A stretch of DNA of 33,632 nt from Nocardia otitidiscaviarum NBRC 14405. Its GTDB lineage: Bacteria > Actinomycetota > Actinomycetes > Mycobacteriales > Mycobacteriaceae. The stretch spans positions 1-33,632 of the forward strand of contig NZ_BAGD01000083.1 of NCBI RefSeq assembly GCF_000308635.1. The letters run 5' to 3'. The notes below the pieces were generated by a model. That model saw only the letters and a list, made by a program, of their open reading frames with translations, was not told the origin of the DNA and made no database searches. Each line of letters opens with the position of its first letter. The first letter of the stretch is position 1. The position numbers were made by a program, and so were the translations under genes. Below, one piece after another: positions 23,630 to 32,760 of the stretch.

Positions 23630-24423
23630 TGCGCCCACTGGAGAACGCCGGATTCGCGGTCGGCTTCGTGTGGCAGGCACTCGCCGGGATCCCGGTGACA
23701 CTGGCGCGGTATCGCGCCCAGACCATGCGCACCATCACCGATATGACCTGGGGCCGCGGCTCGTTCATCGTCGGCGGCGGCACGGTGCCGATGCTGGTGG
23801 TGCTCGGCATCGCCATCGGCGCGGGGGTCGGCATCCAGTCCTTCGCCGCCCTGGACCTGCTCGGGCTGGGCTCGGTCACCGGCGTGGTGTCGGCCTTCGC
23901 GAATACGCGCGAACTCGCGCCCATCGCCGCGGCCGTCGGGTTCGCCGCGCAGGCGGGCTGCCGGATGACCGCCGAGATCGGCTCCATGCGCATCTCCGAG
24001 GAGATCGACGCCATCGAATCCTTCGGCCTGCGCTCGGTCCCGTTCGTGGTCACCACCCGGGTACTCGCGGGGGCGGTGGCGATCGTGCCGACCTTCCTGA
24101 TCGCGCTCATCCTGTCGTATCTGGCCTGCGATACCGTGATCGTGCTGCTGCACGGCCAGGCGGGCGGCGTCTACGACCACTATTTCTTCCAGTTCACCAG
24201 CGGCTACGACATCGTGGCGGCGGTGGTGAAGATCCTGGTGTTCGGCGTCGCGGTCATTCTCATCCACTGCTACTACGGCTTCTTCGCCTCCGGCGGACCG
24301 GAGGGCGTCGGCATCGCCTCGGGGCGGGCGGTGCGCGCCAGCTTCGTCGCCATCGTCGGTCTGGACATGGTGCTGACGCTGCTGCTGTGGGGCGTCGACT
24401 CGGCCATCGAATTCCCGGGGTAG
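23626..24423 (+). CDS. yrbEB: YrbE/MlaE-family permease B of the mce operon
   Basis: A 265-residue MlaE-fold permease with the matching motif SEEIDAIESFG in its cytoplasmic loop, conserved AEIGSM before it and about five to six hydrophobic segments. Start ATG 23626 overlaps the yrbEA stop; ATG 23629 directly follows and is equally possible. mceA begins two bases after its stop, indicating tight coupling. Confidence 0.93.
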   Translation: MMRPLENAGFAVGFVWQALAGIPVTLARYRAQTMRTITDMTWGRGSFIVGGGTVPMLVVLGIAIGAGVGIQSFAALDLLGLGSVTGVVSAFANTRELAPIAAAVGFAAQAGCRMTAEIGSMRISEEIDAIESFGLRSVPFVVTTRVLAGAVAIVPTFLIALILSYLACDTVIVLLHGQAGGVYDHYFFQFTSGYDIVAAVVKILVFGVAVILIHCYYGFFASGGPEGVGIASGRAVRASFVAIVGLDMVLTLLLWGVDSAIEFPG

Positions 24424-24425
24424 CC

Positions 24426-25475
24426 ATGCCGAACTACGCGATTCCCGGAGTACGCACCACGCGGCCCGTGGCCCGCGGGCTCGGCGTGCTGCTGGTGGTG
24501 TGCGCGGTGGCGGCGGTGCTCGCCTGGAACGCCTACCAGCGGCGCGCGCCCACGGACACACTGCGAATCCAGTTGCGCACCGAACAGATCGGAGCGGGCA
24601 TCGGCGTCGGCACGGCGGTGCGGTTGGACGGGGTTGCCGTCGGCCGGATCGCGGCGGTGCGGCCCGTCGAACGAGGGCGGCAACTGCTCACCCTGGAACT
24701 GGACCGGTCCCAGACCGCCGGCCTCACCGACACCTTCGGCGTCGACTACGCGCCGGAGAACCTCTTCGGCATCAGCACGCTGGCGCTGCGCGCCGAACCG
24801 GGCGGTGTGCCGCTGCGCGACGGGCAGCTGATCGATATGGGCGGACGCGTCGAGGACGTGACCATGGGCGCGCTGCTGCGCACCCTCACCGGAACCGTCA
24901 CCGAGGTGCTCACTCCCGAACTCACCGAACTGCTCACCCGCATCGACACCGATCTGCGGGCCTTCACGCCGATCATCGAGGCGATCGTCGAGTTGGGCCG
25001 GATCGTCGCCGACACCCAGGTGTACCCGTCGTCGTTCCTGATCGACCAGTACGGGTCGTTCCTGAACGGGTTCGGCGCGTTCACCTCCGCCACCTTCCGG
25101 CTGGCGGCGGCGCTGATGGATATCGAGATCTTCCGGACCGAACGGGGGCGCTACGACACCTCCATCACCGTCATCCGCGACGGGGTGCTGCTCGGTCTGG
25201 CCGATACGTTGAACACCCTGCGCACCCACCTCGGCGGACTGATCGGCGTGCTCACGCCCACCGTCGAGGCGCTGGCGGGCACGGTGCCCGACCCGGCGAC
25301 CTCGCGGGCGCAACTCACCGAACTCATCGCGCGCCTGGACCGCGTCTTCGCCGACACCCCCGACGGTCCCGTGGTGTCGCTCGAGGTGACCCTGCGCGGC
25401 GTCCCGGCGGTGGGCGTACCCCTGCTCGGGCAGCAGGCGTTCACCGCTCTCACCCGGCCGGAGGGAGTGCGATGA
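24426..25475 (+). CDS. mceA: MceA-type MCE domain protein
   Basis: A 349-residue protein with an N-terminal transmembrane helix (about 18-36) and an MCE domain (about 46-120; AVRLDGVAVGRI is the typical strand-turn). A helical region follows that in other Mce proteins forms the lipid tunnel. Shorter than many actinobacterial MceA proteins, with no Pro-rich tail. It overlaps mceB by four bases (ATGA). Confidence 0.9.
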   Translation: MPNYAIPGVRTTRPVARGLGVLLVVCAVAAVLAWNAYQRRAPTDTLRIQLRTEQIGAGIGVGTAVRLDGVAVGRIAAVRPVERGRQLLTLELDRSQTAGLTDTFGVDYAPENLFGISTLALRAEPGGVPLRDGQLIDMGGRVEDVTMGALLRTLTGTVTEVLTPELTELLTRIDTDLRAFTPIIEAIVELGRIVADTQVYPSSFLIDQYGSFLNGFGAFTSATFRLAAALMDIEIFRTERGRYDTSITVIRDGVLLGLADTLNTLRTHLGGLIGVLTPTVEALAGTVPDPATSRAQLTELIARLDRVFADTPDGPVVSLEVTLRGVPAVGVPLLGQQAFTALTRPEGVR

Positions 25476-26509
25476 GGAGAGGGGCGACGACGAGATCCGC
25501 CACGGTCGGGGTGCTGGTGCGGCTCGGCGTGTTCACAGCCGCCATGCTGGCGCTGCTCCTGGTCGTGATCACCGCCATCCTGCGGCCGGTATCCGGCGAC
25601 ACCGTCGGATACCGCGCGGAATTCACCGATGTGAGCGGTCTGAAGCGCGGTGACGACGTGCGCATGTACGGGGTGCAGGTCGGCGAGGTGACCGCGATCG
25701 AACTCAGCGGCGCGACGGCCGTCGTCCGGTTCACGGTGCGCACCGATCGGCCCGTCTACGAGAGCAGCGGGCTGGCCATCCGGTATCAGACGCTCACCGG
25801 GCAGCGGTATGTGGATGTGCGGCAACCGGATCGGCCCGGCGCACGGCTCGGGGCCGGTGCCACCATCGGGCTCGACAAGACCATCCCGTCGTTCGACATC
25901 ACCCAGCTGTTCAACGGCCTGCGGCCGGTGCTGGAGGAATTCTCCCCCGGAGCGCTCAACCACTTCGCCGAGAGCGTGCTGGCGGTGATCCAGGGCGACG
26001 GGTCCGGCATCGGGCCCGCCCTGGACGCCTTCGAACGACTCAGCCGCTATGTGAGCGACCGGCAGGCCGTGCTGTCGCTCATCGTGTCCAATCTGCAGCA
26101 CATCTCCGACCAGATCGGCGGCAAGTCCCCCCATCTGGTCACCCTGCTGCGCGGGATCGCCGACGTGTTCACCGCCCTGAACATCGAACTCGACGGGCTG
26201 CTGCTGTTCGCCGACACCGCGCCCTCGGCCCTGGGCCCGCTGAACAGTCTCATGGCGACGCTGGGATTCACCGAGCGCAGCAATCCGCTGCTGGTGCAGG
26301 ACCTGCGGCTGCTGTTCCCGGATCCGGACCAGGCCCTCGACGTGCTCGGCCGCCTGCCCGGCCTGTTGCAGACCCTGGCCGACCTGCTGCCACCGGCCGA
26401 CGGCACACCCGGCCGGGCCGACCTCACCTGCTCGCGCGGACCGGCCCCGGTGCCCGCGCCGTTCGCCGTGCTGATCGCCGGACAGAGGATCGCGATATGT
26501 CGGAACTGA
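25472..26509 (+). CDS. mceB: MceB-type MCE domain protein
   Basis: A 345-residue protein with an N-terminal helix (about 14-38), an MCE domain including DVRMYGVQVGEVTAIEL, and a helical C-terminal half ending in a Cys-containing tail (TCSRGPAPVPAP, then ICRN). Overlaps mceA by four bases and mceC by 13 bases. Confidence 0.9.
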   Translation: MRRGATTRSATVGVLVRLGVFTAAMLALLLVVITAILRPVSGDTVGYRAEFTDVSGLKRGDDVRMYGVQVGEVTAIELSGATAVVRFTVRTDRPVYESSGLAIRYQTLTGQRYVDVRQPDRPGARLGAGATIGLDKTIPSFDITQLFNGLRPVLEEFSPGALNHFAESVLAVIQGDGSGIGPALDAFERLSRYVSDRQAVLSLIVSNLQHISDQIGGKSPHLVTLLRGIADVFTALNIELDGLLLFADTAPSALGPLNSLMATLGFTERSNPLLVQDLRLLFPDPDQALDVLGRLPGLLQTLADLLPPADGTPGRADLTCSRGPAPVPAPFAVLIAGQRIAICRN

Positions 26510-27477
26510 CGCCCGCGCGGGAGCTGCGGCTCGGCCTGTACGGGGCCGTGGCACTGGTCGTGCTGCTCATCGCCACCGGCATCGTCTACGTGCTGCCGAT
26601 CGGTAAGCGCGTCTACACCGCCGAACTCACCGAGGCCCGGTCGGTGGATGTGGGTGACGAGGTTCGGATCGCCGGAATCGGGGTCGGCGCGGTGAAATCC
26701 CTGGAACTGCTGCCGGATCGGGTCCGCATGACCTTCACCGTGGACGACGACGTCCGGCTCGGCGACCGCACCGCCCTCGAGGTGCGCATGCTGACCGTGG
26801 TGGGCGGGCACTACATCGCCGCCTTCCCCGCGGGCGACGAACCGCTCGGCGACCAGATCATTCCGCCGGAGCGGGTGCGCCTGCCCTACAGTCTGATCCG
26901 CGTTCTCCAGGACGCCGCCGCACCGGTCGCCGAGGTGGACGGCGATACGCTGCGGGCCAACTTCGCCGCCCTGGAACAGGCCCTGGAGGAGAGCCCGGAC
27001 GCGCTGCGGCGCATGGGTATCGCCGTGGAGAGCATCGTGGGCGTGCTCGAACGGCAGAACGCGGAGATCTCGCGGGCGCTCACCGTGATGGACGAGTACC
27101 TCACCGTCATCGACGCCAATACCGCCCTGCTGGGTACCTTCGTCCGCAAGCTCGGGGACATCGAAACCCGCGGACTGGCGAAGAAGGCCGAGATCGCGGA
27201 AGCGCTGCTGGTGACCAGCCAACTGCTCTCGCGCATCGCGGCCGTCGAACCCGCCTGGCGCGAGGTGCTGGAACCCCTCGCCGACCGACTCGTGCGGGCC
27301 GTACCGCAATTGGAGGAGCTGGGACGGCGCATCGACGCGTCGCTGCACAGTCTCGGGCTGCTGCGCACCCGGCTGCGGGCGGCGATCACTCCCGAGCACG
27401 GACTGAGCGTCGACCAGTCCGCCATCACGGTCGAGGCCCCGCCGGTGTGCGTCCCGGTGCAGGGAAGGCGGTGCTGA
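26497..27477 (+). CDS. mceC: MceC-type MCE domain protein
   Basis: A 326-residue protein with an N-terminal helix (about 15-36), an MCE domain (EVRIAGIGVGAVKSLEL) and a long helical region (about 140-300). It ends CVPVQGRRC. Its ATG lies 13 bases inside the end of mceB. Confidence 0.9.
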   Translation: MSELTPARELRLGLYGAVALVVLLIATGIVYVLPIGKRVYTAELTEARSVDVGDEVRIAGIGVGAVKSLELLPDRVRMTFTVDDDVRLGDRTALEVRMLTVVGGHYIAAFPAGDEPLGDQIIPPERVRLPYSLIRVLQDAAAPVAEVDGDTLRANFAALEQALEESPDALRRMGIAVESIVGVLERQNAEISRALTVMDEYLTVIDANTALLGTFVRKLGDIETRGLAKKAEIAEALLVTSQLLSRIAAVEPAWREVLEPLADRLVRAVPQLEELGRRIDASLHSLGLLRTRLRAAITPEHGLSVDQSAITVEAPPVCVPVQGRRC

Positions 27478-28578
27478 ATGAAACGCTTCCTGGGCTCCCC
27501 GGGTTTCACGACCGTGGTCGGCGTCGCCCTGGTGGTGCTGGTCGCCGTGGTCGGCTACCTCGTCGCCTTCCAACCCGGGAAACGGATGCTCACCTACTGC
27601 GCCCTCATGCCCGACGCCATCGGCCTGTACCCGGGCAATGACGTGACCATGCGGGGGCTGCCGGTCGGCGTCGTCGACACCGTGCGGCCCCACGGCGATT
27701 CGGTGCGGGTGAGCTTCCGGGTGGACGCCGAGCATCCGCTGCGCGGCGCGGTCACCGCCACCACCGTCTCCGATACCGTGCTCGCCGACCGGGAGCTGGA
27801 AGTGTTGGGCGACAACACCTCGGAGCAGCTCTGGGACGCCGACACCTGCGTTACCGAGACCTTCACGCCCAAGAGCATCAGCCGCACCCTGGAGGCGTTC
27901 TCCACCCTCGCCGATGAGCTGACCGGGCACGGCGACCCCGCCGAACGGGAACGACTGCGCGACAGCGTGATCGCCTTCGACCGGGCCACCGACGGCATGG
28001 GGGAACGGCTCAACCGGGTCATTCGGGAACTCGCCACCGCACTGCGGCAACCCGACGCCGCCATCGGACATATCGGCGATCTGATCGACGCCTTCAGCTC
28101 CATCGCCCGCAGCATCGCGCTCAACTGGGGCGACATCAAACTGGCGCTCACCCAGGCCGGGGAGGGCTTCGACTTCGTCAACCAGATGTGGGACCGCACG
28201 GTGCAGATCGTCGATTCCCTGCTGGTGATCCTGCCGTGGCTCAACCGCATGACCCTCGAGTACGGGCAGCCTGTGCTGCGCGGCCTCGACGCACTGGTGC
28301 CGAAACTGCGGCTGCTCTCGGCGCACATCGGATCGCTGCGCCAGCTGCTGGAGCTGATCCCGGCCCTGGTCGGAGCCTTCCGCGACACCCTCGATCCGGA
28401 GACCGGACAGGTCCGGATCACCTATGCCCCACCGCGCGTCGCGCTCCCGCCGCAGCTGGCCGACCAGGTGTGCGGGGCCGTCAACGCGGTCGCACCCGGA
28501 CGCTGCCGCGACGCCGAGCACGGCATGACGACGGTGGACCTGGTGCCACTCGTCCTCGGATTGGCAGGTGCGCGGTGA
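27478..28578 (+). CDS. mceD: MceD-type MCE domain protein
   Basis: A 366-residue protein with an N-terminal helix (about 11-31), an MCE domain (DVTMRGLPVGVVDTV) and a helical region; four Cys residues could form disulfides outside the membrane. The ATG directly follows the mceC stop, with no gap, and its stop overlaps the mceE GTG. Confidence 0.9.
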   Translation: MKRFLGSPGFTTVVGVALVVLVAVVGYLVAFQPGKRMLTYCALMPDAIGLYPGNDVTMRGLPVGVVDTVRPHGDSVRVSFRVDAEHPLRGAVTATTVSDTVLADRELEVLGDNTSEQLWDADTCVTETFTPKSISRTLEAFSTLADELTGHGDPAERERLRDSVIAFDRATDGMGERLNRVIRELATALRQPDAAIGHIGDLIDAFSSIARSIALNWGDIKLALTQAGEGFDFVNQMWDRTVQIVDSLLVILPWLNRMTLEYGQPVLRGLDALVPKLRLLSAHIGSLRQLLELIPALVGAFRDTLDPETGQVRITYAPPRVALPPQLADQVCGAVNAVAPGRCRDAEHGMTTVDLVPLVLGLAGAR

Positions 28579-29639
28579 ACACACCACCTCCCCGTCGGCG
28601 ACACGCGGTCGCCGTCATGGCCTGCGCGGTGGTCGCCGCCCTGTCGGGCGCGTGCGGTTTCGACCCGGCCGCCGTGCCCGTGCCCGGCGCGTCCGTGGCC
28701 GGGCCGACCTACGAGATCCGTATCGAATTCGCCAATGCGCTGAACCTGCCCGCCCAGGCCAAGGTGATCGCCAATGGCGCGAAGGTCGGCAGTCTGCGCT
28801 CGGTCGCCGTCGTCGATTCGTCGGCGGCGGGACCGGGACGGATCGACGCCGTGGTCGAGATCTCCAGCGCGGTGCGGCTACCGGTGCGCACCACCGCGCA
28901 GCTGCGACAGAACACGCTGCTCGGTGATGTGTACATCGGACTGACCACGCCACCCGGCGAGACCGGCCCGACCATTCCGCCCGGCGGCACCATCCCGCTG
29001 GAGCGGACCCAACCCGCCCTGCAGGTGGAGGATCTGCTCGCGGCACTGTCCGCCTTCGTGGGCGGCGGTGCGCCGCAGCGGATTCAGGACATCATCGACC
29101 AGGCCAATGCGGTACTGCCCGCCGCGCCCGAGGAGACGGCGCGGATCGCCGACCGGCTGGGCACCGACGTGCGCGATATCGCCGACAATCTGGATGCCGT
29201 CGACCGGTTCCTGGACGGCTTCGAACGCAATCTCGAAGCGGTGCTGGCCAATCCGCGCGAACTCGGGACGCTGCTGAGCGAACGGGGCTCCCGGGAGCTG
29301 CCCGCGGATGTGCAGTCGCTGGTGTACACGCTCGGCATCCTCAGCTCGCTCGGGGTGATCGGGCAGTCGTTGCAGTGGACCGCGCCGCTGCTGCGCGCCG
29401 GAGACGCCGCCGCCAAGGCCTTCGTGCCGCTGCTGCTGGGCGGCAATCCGCTCGACCTCAGCGCACCGTCCAATCTGAACCGCCTGGTGGCGCTGCTGCG
29501 CGAGAAGATCATTCCCTTCGTGGAGCGCGGACCGAACGTGAATGTCACCGGGATACAGGTAGAGGGCGCGACCCTGCCCGCCGAGGAGCGGATCGACGGG
29601 ATCGTCCGGGCGCTGCGCATGATCGGAATGGTCCGATGA
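28575..29639 (+). CDS. mceE: MceE-type MCE lipoprotein
   Basis: A 354-residue protein with a signal peptide and lipobox SGAC (Cys about 27), as expected for the fifth protein of mce operons, which is a lipoprotein. The MCE domain includes KVIANGAKVGSLRSV. GTG 28575 overlaps the mceD stop (GTGA); the mceF ATG overlaps its own stop. Confidence 0.9.
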   Translation: MNTPPPRRRHAVAVMACAVVAALSGACGFDPAAVPVPGASVAGPTYEIRIEFANALNLPAQAKVIANGAKVGSLRSVAVVDSSAAGPGRIDAVVEISSAVRLPVRTTAQLRQNTLLGDVYIGLTTPPGETGPTIPPGGTIPLERTQPALQVEDLLAALSAFVGGGAPQRIQDIIDQANAVLPAAPEETARIADRLGTDVRDIADNLDAVDRFLDGFERNLEAVLANPRELGTLLSERGSRELPADVQSLVYTLGILSSLGVIGQSLQWTAPLLRAGDAAAKAFVPLLLGGNPLDLSAPSNLNRLVALLREKIIPFVERGPNVNVTGIQVEGATLPAEERIDGIVRALRMIGMVR

Positions 29640-30607
29640 AGGCGAAAACCCTGCTCTCACTGGCGAGTATCCTCACCATCCTGGTGGTGGGCAGTGCCTA
29701 CCTGGCGTTCGGCGTGGTGCGGGTGACCTGGTTCTCCGAGCAGGTGCACGCCACCATGTACGTGCCGGAATCCGGTGGGCTGCTGCCGCGTTCGAAGGTG
29801 CTGCTGTCGGGGGTGGAGGTCGGCCGGATCACCGCGGTCGAGCATGTGCCGGGGGCGGTGGAGGTGCGCTTCCGCGTCGACGCGGACTATCCGATTCCCA
29901 CCGCCAGCGCCGTGCGGATCGAGGGGCTGTCCGGTCTCGGCGAGTCGTATCTGCTGTTCGACCCGCCCTCGGCCGAGGGGCCGTACCTGAGCGACGGGCA
30001 GGTGGTGCGGGCGACGAAGATCAGTGCGCCGGTGTCGATTCCGGATATCGCCCGCACCACCACCGAACTGCTGCGGCAGCTGGATCCGACGGCGCTCGCC
30101 TCTATTGTCGAGACCTTCACCGCGGCGACCGAGAACACCGAGGCGGTGATTCCGCAGCTGTCCCGGGCCACGGATCTGCTGGCGGCGACGCTGCTGGCCC
30201 GCACCGACGTGATCCGGCAGTTGCTCATCGCGCTACAGGCCAATGCGAGCGATATGGCATGGTCGGGTCCGGCGCTCATCCAGGCGTCGGAGCCGTGGGC
30301 CGAATTCGGGCCCCGGGTCATCGATGTGGCCGACTCCATCGCCCGCGTCATCCGCGCGGGCAATCTGCCCGAATCCTTCCTGGTACACACTCCCGACACC
30401 ATCGGTCTCGCTCCCTTCCTGCGGGAGCTCACCGTCCGCGTCGACCGGATGGGACCCGAACTGGCACCGCTGATTCCGCTGCTGGAACCGGTGCTGGCCC
30501 TGGTTCCGCCACTGGTGAGCCAACTCGATCTCGGCAGCCTCATCGCCCAAGCGCTGCACGCCACCACGCCCGACGGCACGCTGCGCCTGCGAATCACCGT
30601 CAACTGA
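29636..30607 (+). CDS. mceF: MceF-type MCE domain protein
   Basis: A 323-residue protein with an N-terminal helix (about 5-27), an MCE domain (KVLLSGVEVGRITAVEH) and a helical region to the end. It lacks the long Pro/Gly-rich C-terminus seen in many MceF proteins. Overlaps mceE by four bases. Confidence 0.9.
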   Translation: MKAKTLLSLASILTILVVGSAYLAFGVVRVTWFSEQVHATMYVPESGGLLPRSKVLLSGVEVGRITAVEHVPGAVEVRFRVDADYPIPTASAVRIEGLSGLGESYLLFDPPSAEGPYLSDGQVVRATKISAPVSIPDIARTTTELLRQLDPTALASIVETFTAATENTEAVIPQLSRATDLLAATLLARTDVIRQLLIALQANASDMAWSGPALIQASEPWAEFGPRVIDVADSIARVIRAGNLPESFLVHTPDTIGLAPFLRELTVRVDRMGPELAPLIPLLEPVLALVPPLVSQLDLGSLIAQALHATTPDGTLRLRITVN

Positions 30608-30623
30608 CCGACAGGAGTCCGTT

Positions 30624-31217
30624 ATGACCGTCGATCTGACCAAGCGCACCACCCCGCGACGCCGACGTGAATCCGCCGGGGCGCGACCGGTTCCGCGTTC
30701 GGTGGCCATTCCGCTGACCACACTGCGCTGGTCCGCGGCGGTCGGGGTGGTCACGGTGGTGGCGGCCGCGCTCGGGGTGCTGCTCCTGGTGGCGCGCAAC
30801 GACATCGCCGAACGCGACGCGGTCGCGGCCGCCACCGTCCGCGCCGAACAGGTGGCCACCGACTACGCCGTGGGGGCGTCCACGGTGAACTTCGCCGACT
30901 TCGACGCCTGGGTGGTGCGGCTCAAACACAACACGGCACCCGCGCTGGCCAACAAGTTCGACGCCAGCGCCCCGGCCTTGCAGGAGATCATCGCCCCGCT
31001 GCGGTGGACCTCCACCGCCATGCCCATCACGGCCAAGGTGGTGTCGGAATCCGGTGGTATCTACAAGGTCAACGTCTTCGTCAATGTCAGCTCCACCAAT
31101 GCCCAGAACCCCGACGGGGCGCAGACGACGGTGACCTACAACGTCACCGTCGACCGCAATGCCGACTGGAAGGTCACCGATGTGGGCGGCATGGAGGGCG
31201 CGCTGCCGTTGAAGTGA
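30624..31217 (+). CDS. Mce-associated membrane protein (Mam/Mas)
   Basis: A 197-residue protein with an Arg-rich cytoplasmic N-terminus, one transmembrane helix (about 35-58) and an extracytoplasmic domain with the NTF2/VirB8-like pattern of Mce-associated proteins (TVDRNADWKVTDVGG near the end). AGGAG lies seven bases before the ATG, 16 bases after mceF. Such proteins stabilise or assist Mce transporters. Only one is present here; many mce operons have two or more. Confidence 0.88.
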   Translation: MTVDLTKRTTPRRRRESAGARPVPRSVAIPLTTLRWSAAVGVVTVVAAALGVLLLVARNDIAERDAVAAATVRAEQVATDYAVGASTVNFADFDAWVVRLKHNTAPALANKFDASAPALQEIIAPLRWTSTAMPITAKVVSESGGIYKVNVFVNVSSTNAQNPDGAQTTVTYNVTVDRNADWKVTDVGGMEGALPLK

Positions 31218-31252
31218 GCTGCCGTCGAAGTGAGCCGCCGTTGCGGTGAGCC
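31205..31252. repeat. 16-bp tandem repeat spanning the Mce-associated gene stop
   Basis: Three copies of GCCGTTGAAGTGAGCC-like sequence at 31205-31220, 31221-31236 and 31237-31252. The first contains the TGA stop of the Mce-associated gene. Confidence 0.8.
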
Positions 31253-31296
31253 ACGAGCGCGCCCCGCGTCCGACGAACGCACCGCGCGACGGAGAA

Positions 31297-32185
31297 CTAT
31301 TCCGGGACAGCACTGTTCGACGCTTCATGGCGGGCGGCGAAGGCGAGTATCCGCGCCGCGACCCGCTGCGGAATCTCGTAGAACACCCCGTGTCCCCGGC
31401 CGGGATACACCTGGGTCTCGCCGTTCGGAATGTTCTCGACGATCCTGCGGCTGGCCACCTCGGCATCGGTGACCAGGGAGTCGCCGCCGAAGACGACCAG
31501 GGTCGGCACTGTGATCGCTTGCAGCTCGGCGTCTTTCAGCACCCGCGCCCACCCGATTCCCATCCGGTAGCGCAGCGCCGCCTTGGCGACCGCGAACTCC
31601 TGCTCGGTCACCTCGACCCCGGGGCTGAGCCACGCCATCATCTTTCGCATATTCGCGTCCGAGCGTCCACCCATCCCGAAGCGGATCATCTTCAGCAGCA
31701 CGCGCCACGGCGGCTTGGTGAACATCCCGCCCGGCTCGACGAGCGTCACGCTGGCCAGCCGTCCCGCGTCGTGCAGCGCCACCAGACTCGCGTGCCAGGC
31801 TCCGTGCGAATAGCCCACCAGGTGCACGCGCTCGAGGCCCAGCCCGGCCAGCACCTCGTTCACCCACACCGCGAAGTCGGCTTCCCGGGTCAGCGGTGCC
31901 GTCTGCACGCTCCGGCCCGCGGTGCCGATGGTGTCCAGCGCGTAGACCACGCGATCGCGAGCCAGATCCTCGATGACGTAATACCAGGCCGTTGGCTCCG
32001 ATATTGTGCAGCAGCACGATCGGAATCCCGTTCCCCTCCCCCGACCACCGCACATGCGTCGAACCGAACGACGTCGAGATATCGGCCTGCGTCACCGGCA
32101 GCGGCCACATCCCCTCCGCCGCCTCGTACATCGCCAGATACTCCGCCCGTGCCGCGTCATTGGCGAATCGCCCGATCTTGGCCAT
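31297..32185 (-). pseudogene. Alpha/beta hydrolase with a frameshift
   Basis: The gene begins at ATG 32185 behind GAAGGGG and reads about 60 residues, including an IPIVLLHNIGANG oxyanion strand. It then continues in a different frame (TAWYYVIEDLA, then GYSHGAW nucleophile elbow, FGGDSL acid and GRGHGVF histidine) to TAG 31297. Joined, the two parts give a full hydrolase of about 295 residues. The frames differ by one base near 32000, consistent with one inserted base or two lost. Either a real pseudogene or a sequencing error. Substrate unknown; GANG-TAW resembles proline iminopeptidase/epoxide-hydrolase-like enzymes. Confidence 0.75.
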
Positions 32186-32202
32186 GACCACCCCTTCATC
32201 AT

Positions 32203-32219
32203 CGTTGATGATATCAACG
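32203..32219. promoter_or_regulatory. CGTTGAT-GAT-ATCAACG palindrome
   Basis: A perfect 7-bp inverted repeat around a 3-base centre, 18-34 bases upstream of the hydrolase ATG. TTGAT (32230-32234) and ATCAA (32246-32250) repeat the half-sites nearby. Likely operator of an unseen regulator. Confidence 0.6.
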
Positions 32220-32385
32220 TACCACTTATTTGATACATGCATACCATCAACGCCGATATCGCTCGCGGCTGTGAGAAGGCTCATGAAACGACTGGGACAT
32301 CTGGCCCAGGCGGCGATTGTCAGCAAATATCTAGCTACCGCCAATTCGGAGCGGCGATCTCATCGATTCGCACAGGGGAGTTCGA

Positions 32386-32760
32386 ATGCACAAGAAATCC
32401 GCAGTACTCGTCCTACTCGGCACGGCGGGCATCGCAACCGTCATCGGCAGCGGAACGGCCTCGGCGCTGACGGTGGATCCGCAGCCCGGCGCGGCATCGG
32501 TGACCCTCAACCAGGGCGAAGCCGCCGCCGTCGCGTCCATGAACCTGGGCCCCGCCCTCGCCCAGGTCGCCCTCCCGGGCTGGTCTCCCGCAGGAAAGAA
32601 CGAGGTCGGCAATACGATCAGCAGCGACGCCGCCGTCGCGGGGTCGATGCCCGGCGGCTGGATGCGCATCACCCTGCACGGCCCCATCCAGATGCCGACC
32701 CAGGTGTCGGTCTCCCGCCCCGCCACCGAGGCCGAGATGCAGCAGCAGGCCGGGTCATGA
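32386..32760 (+). CDS. Small exported protein of unknown function
   Basis: A 124-residue protein with a classical signal peptide (KK, hydrophobic core, cleavage near ASA-L at residues 27-28). The mature part of about 97 residues is Ala/Gly/Ser/Pro-rich with no Cys and a Gln/Glu-rich C-terminus. AGGGGAG precedes the ATG. Its stop overlaps the next start (ATGA), so the two small exported proteins are probably made together. No family recognised. Confidence 0.8.
   Translation: MHKKSAVLVLLGTAGIATVIGSGTASALTVDPQPGAASVTLNQGEAAAVASMNLGPALAQVALPGWSPAGKNEVGNTISSDAAVAGSMPGGWMRITLHGPIQMPTQVSVSRPATEAEMQQQAGS

Noticed and set aside
26047..28587. Minus-strand open frame of 846 codons
   Set aside because: Antisense to mceB, mceC and mceD; His/Gln/Gly-rich shadow.
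31246..32187. Plus-strand open frame of 313 codons
   Set aside because: Antisense to the frameshifted hydrolase, whose motifs are clear on the minus strand.
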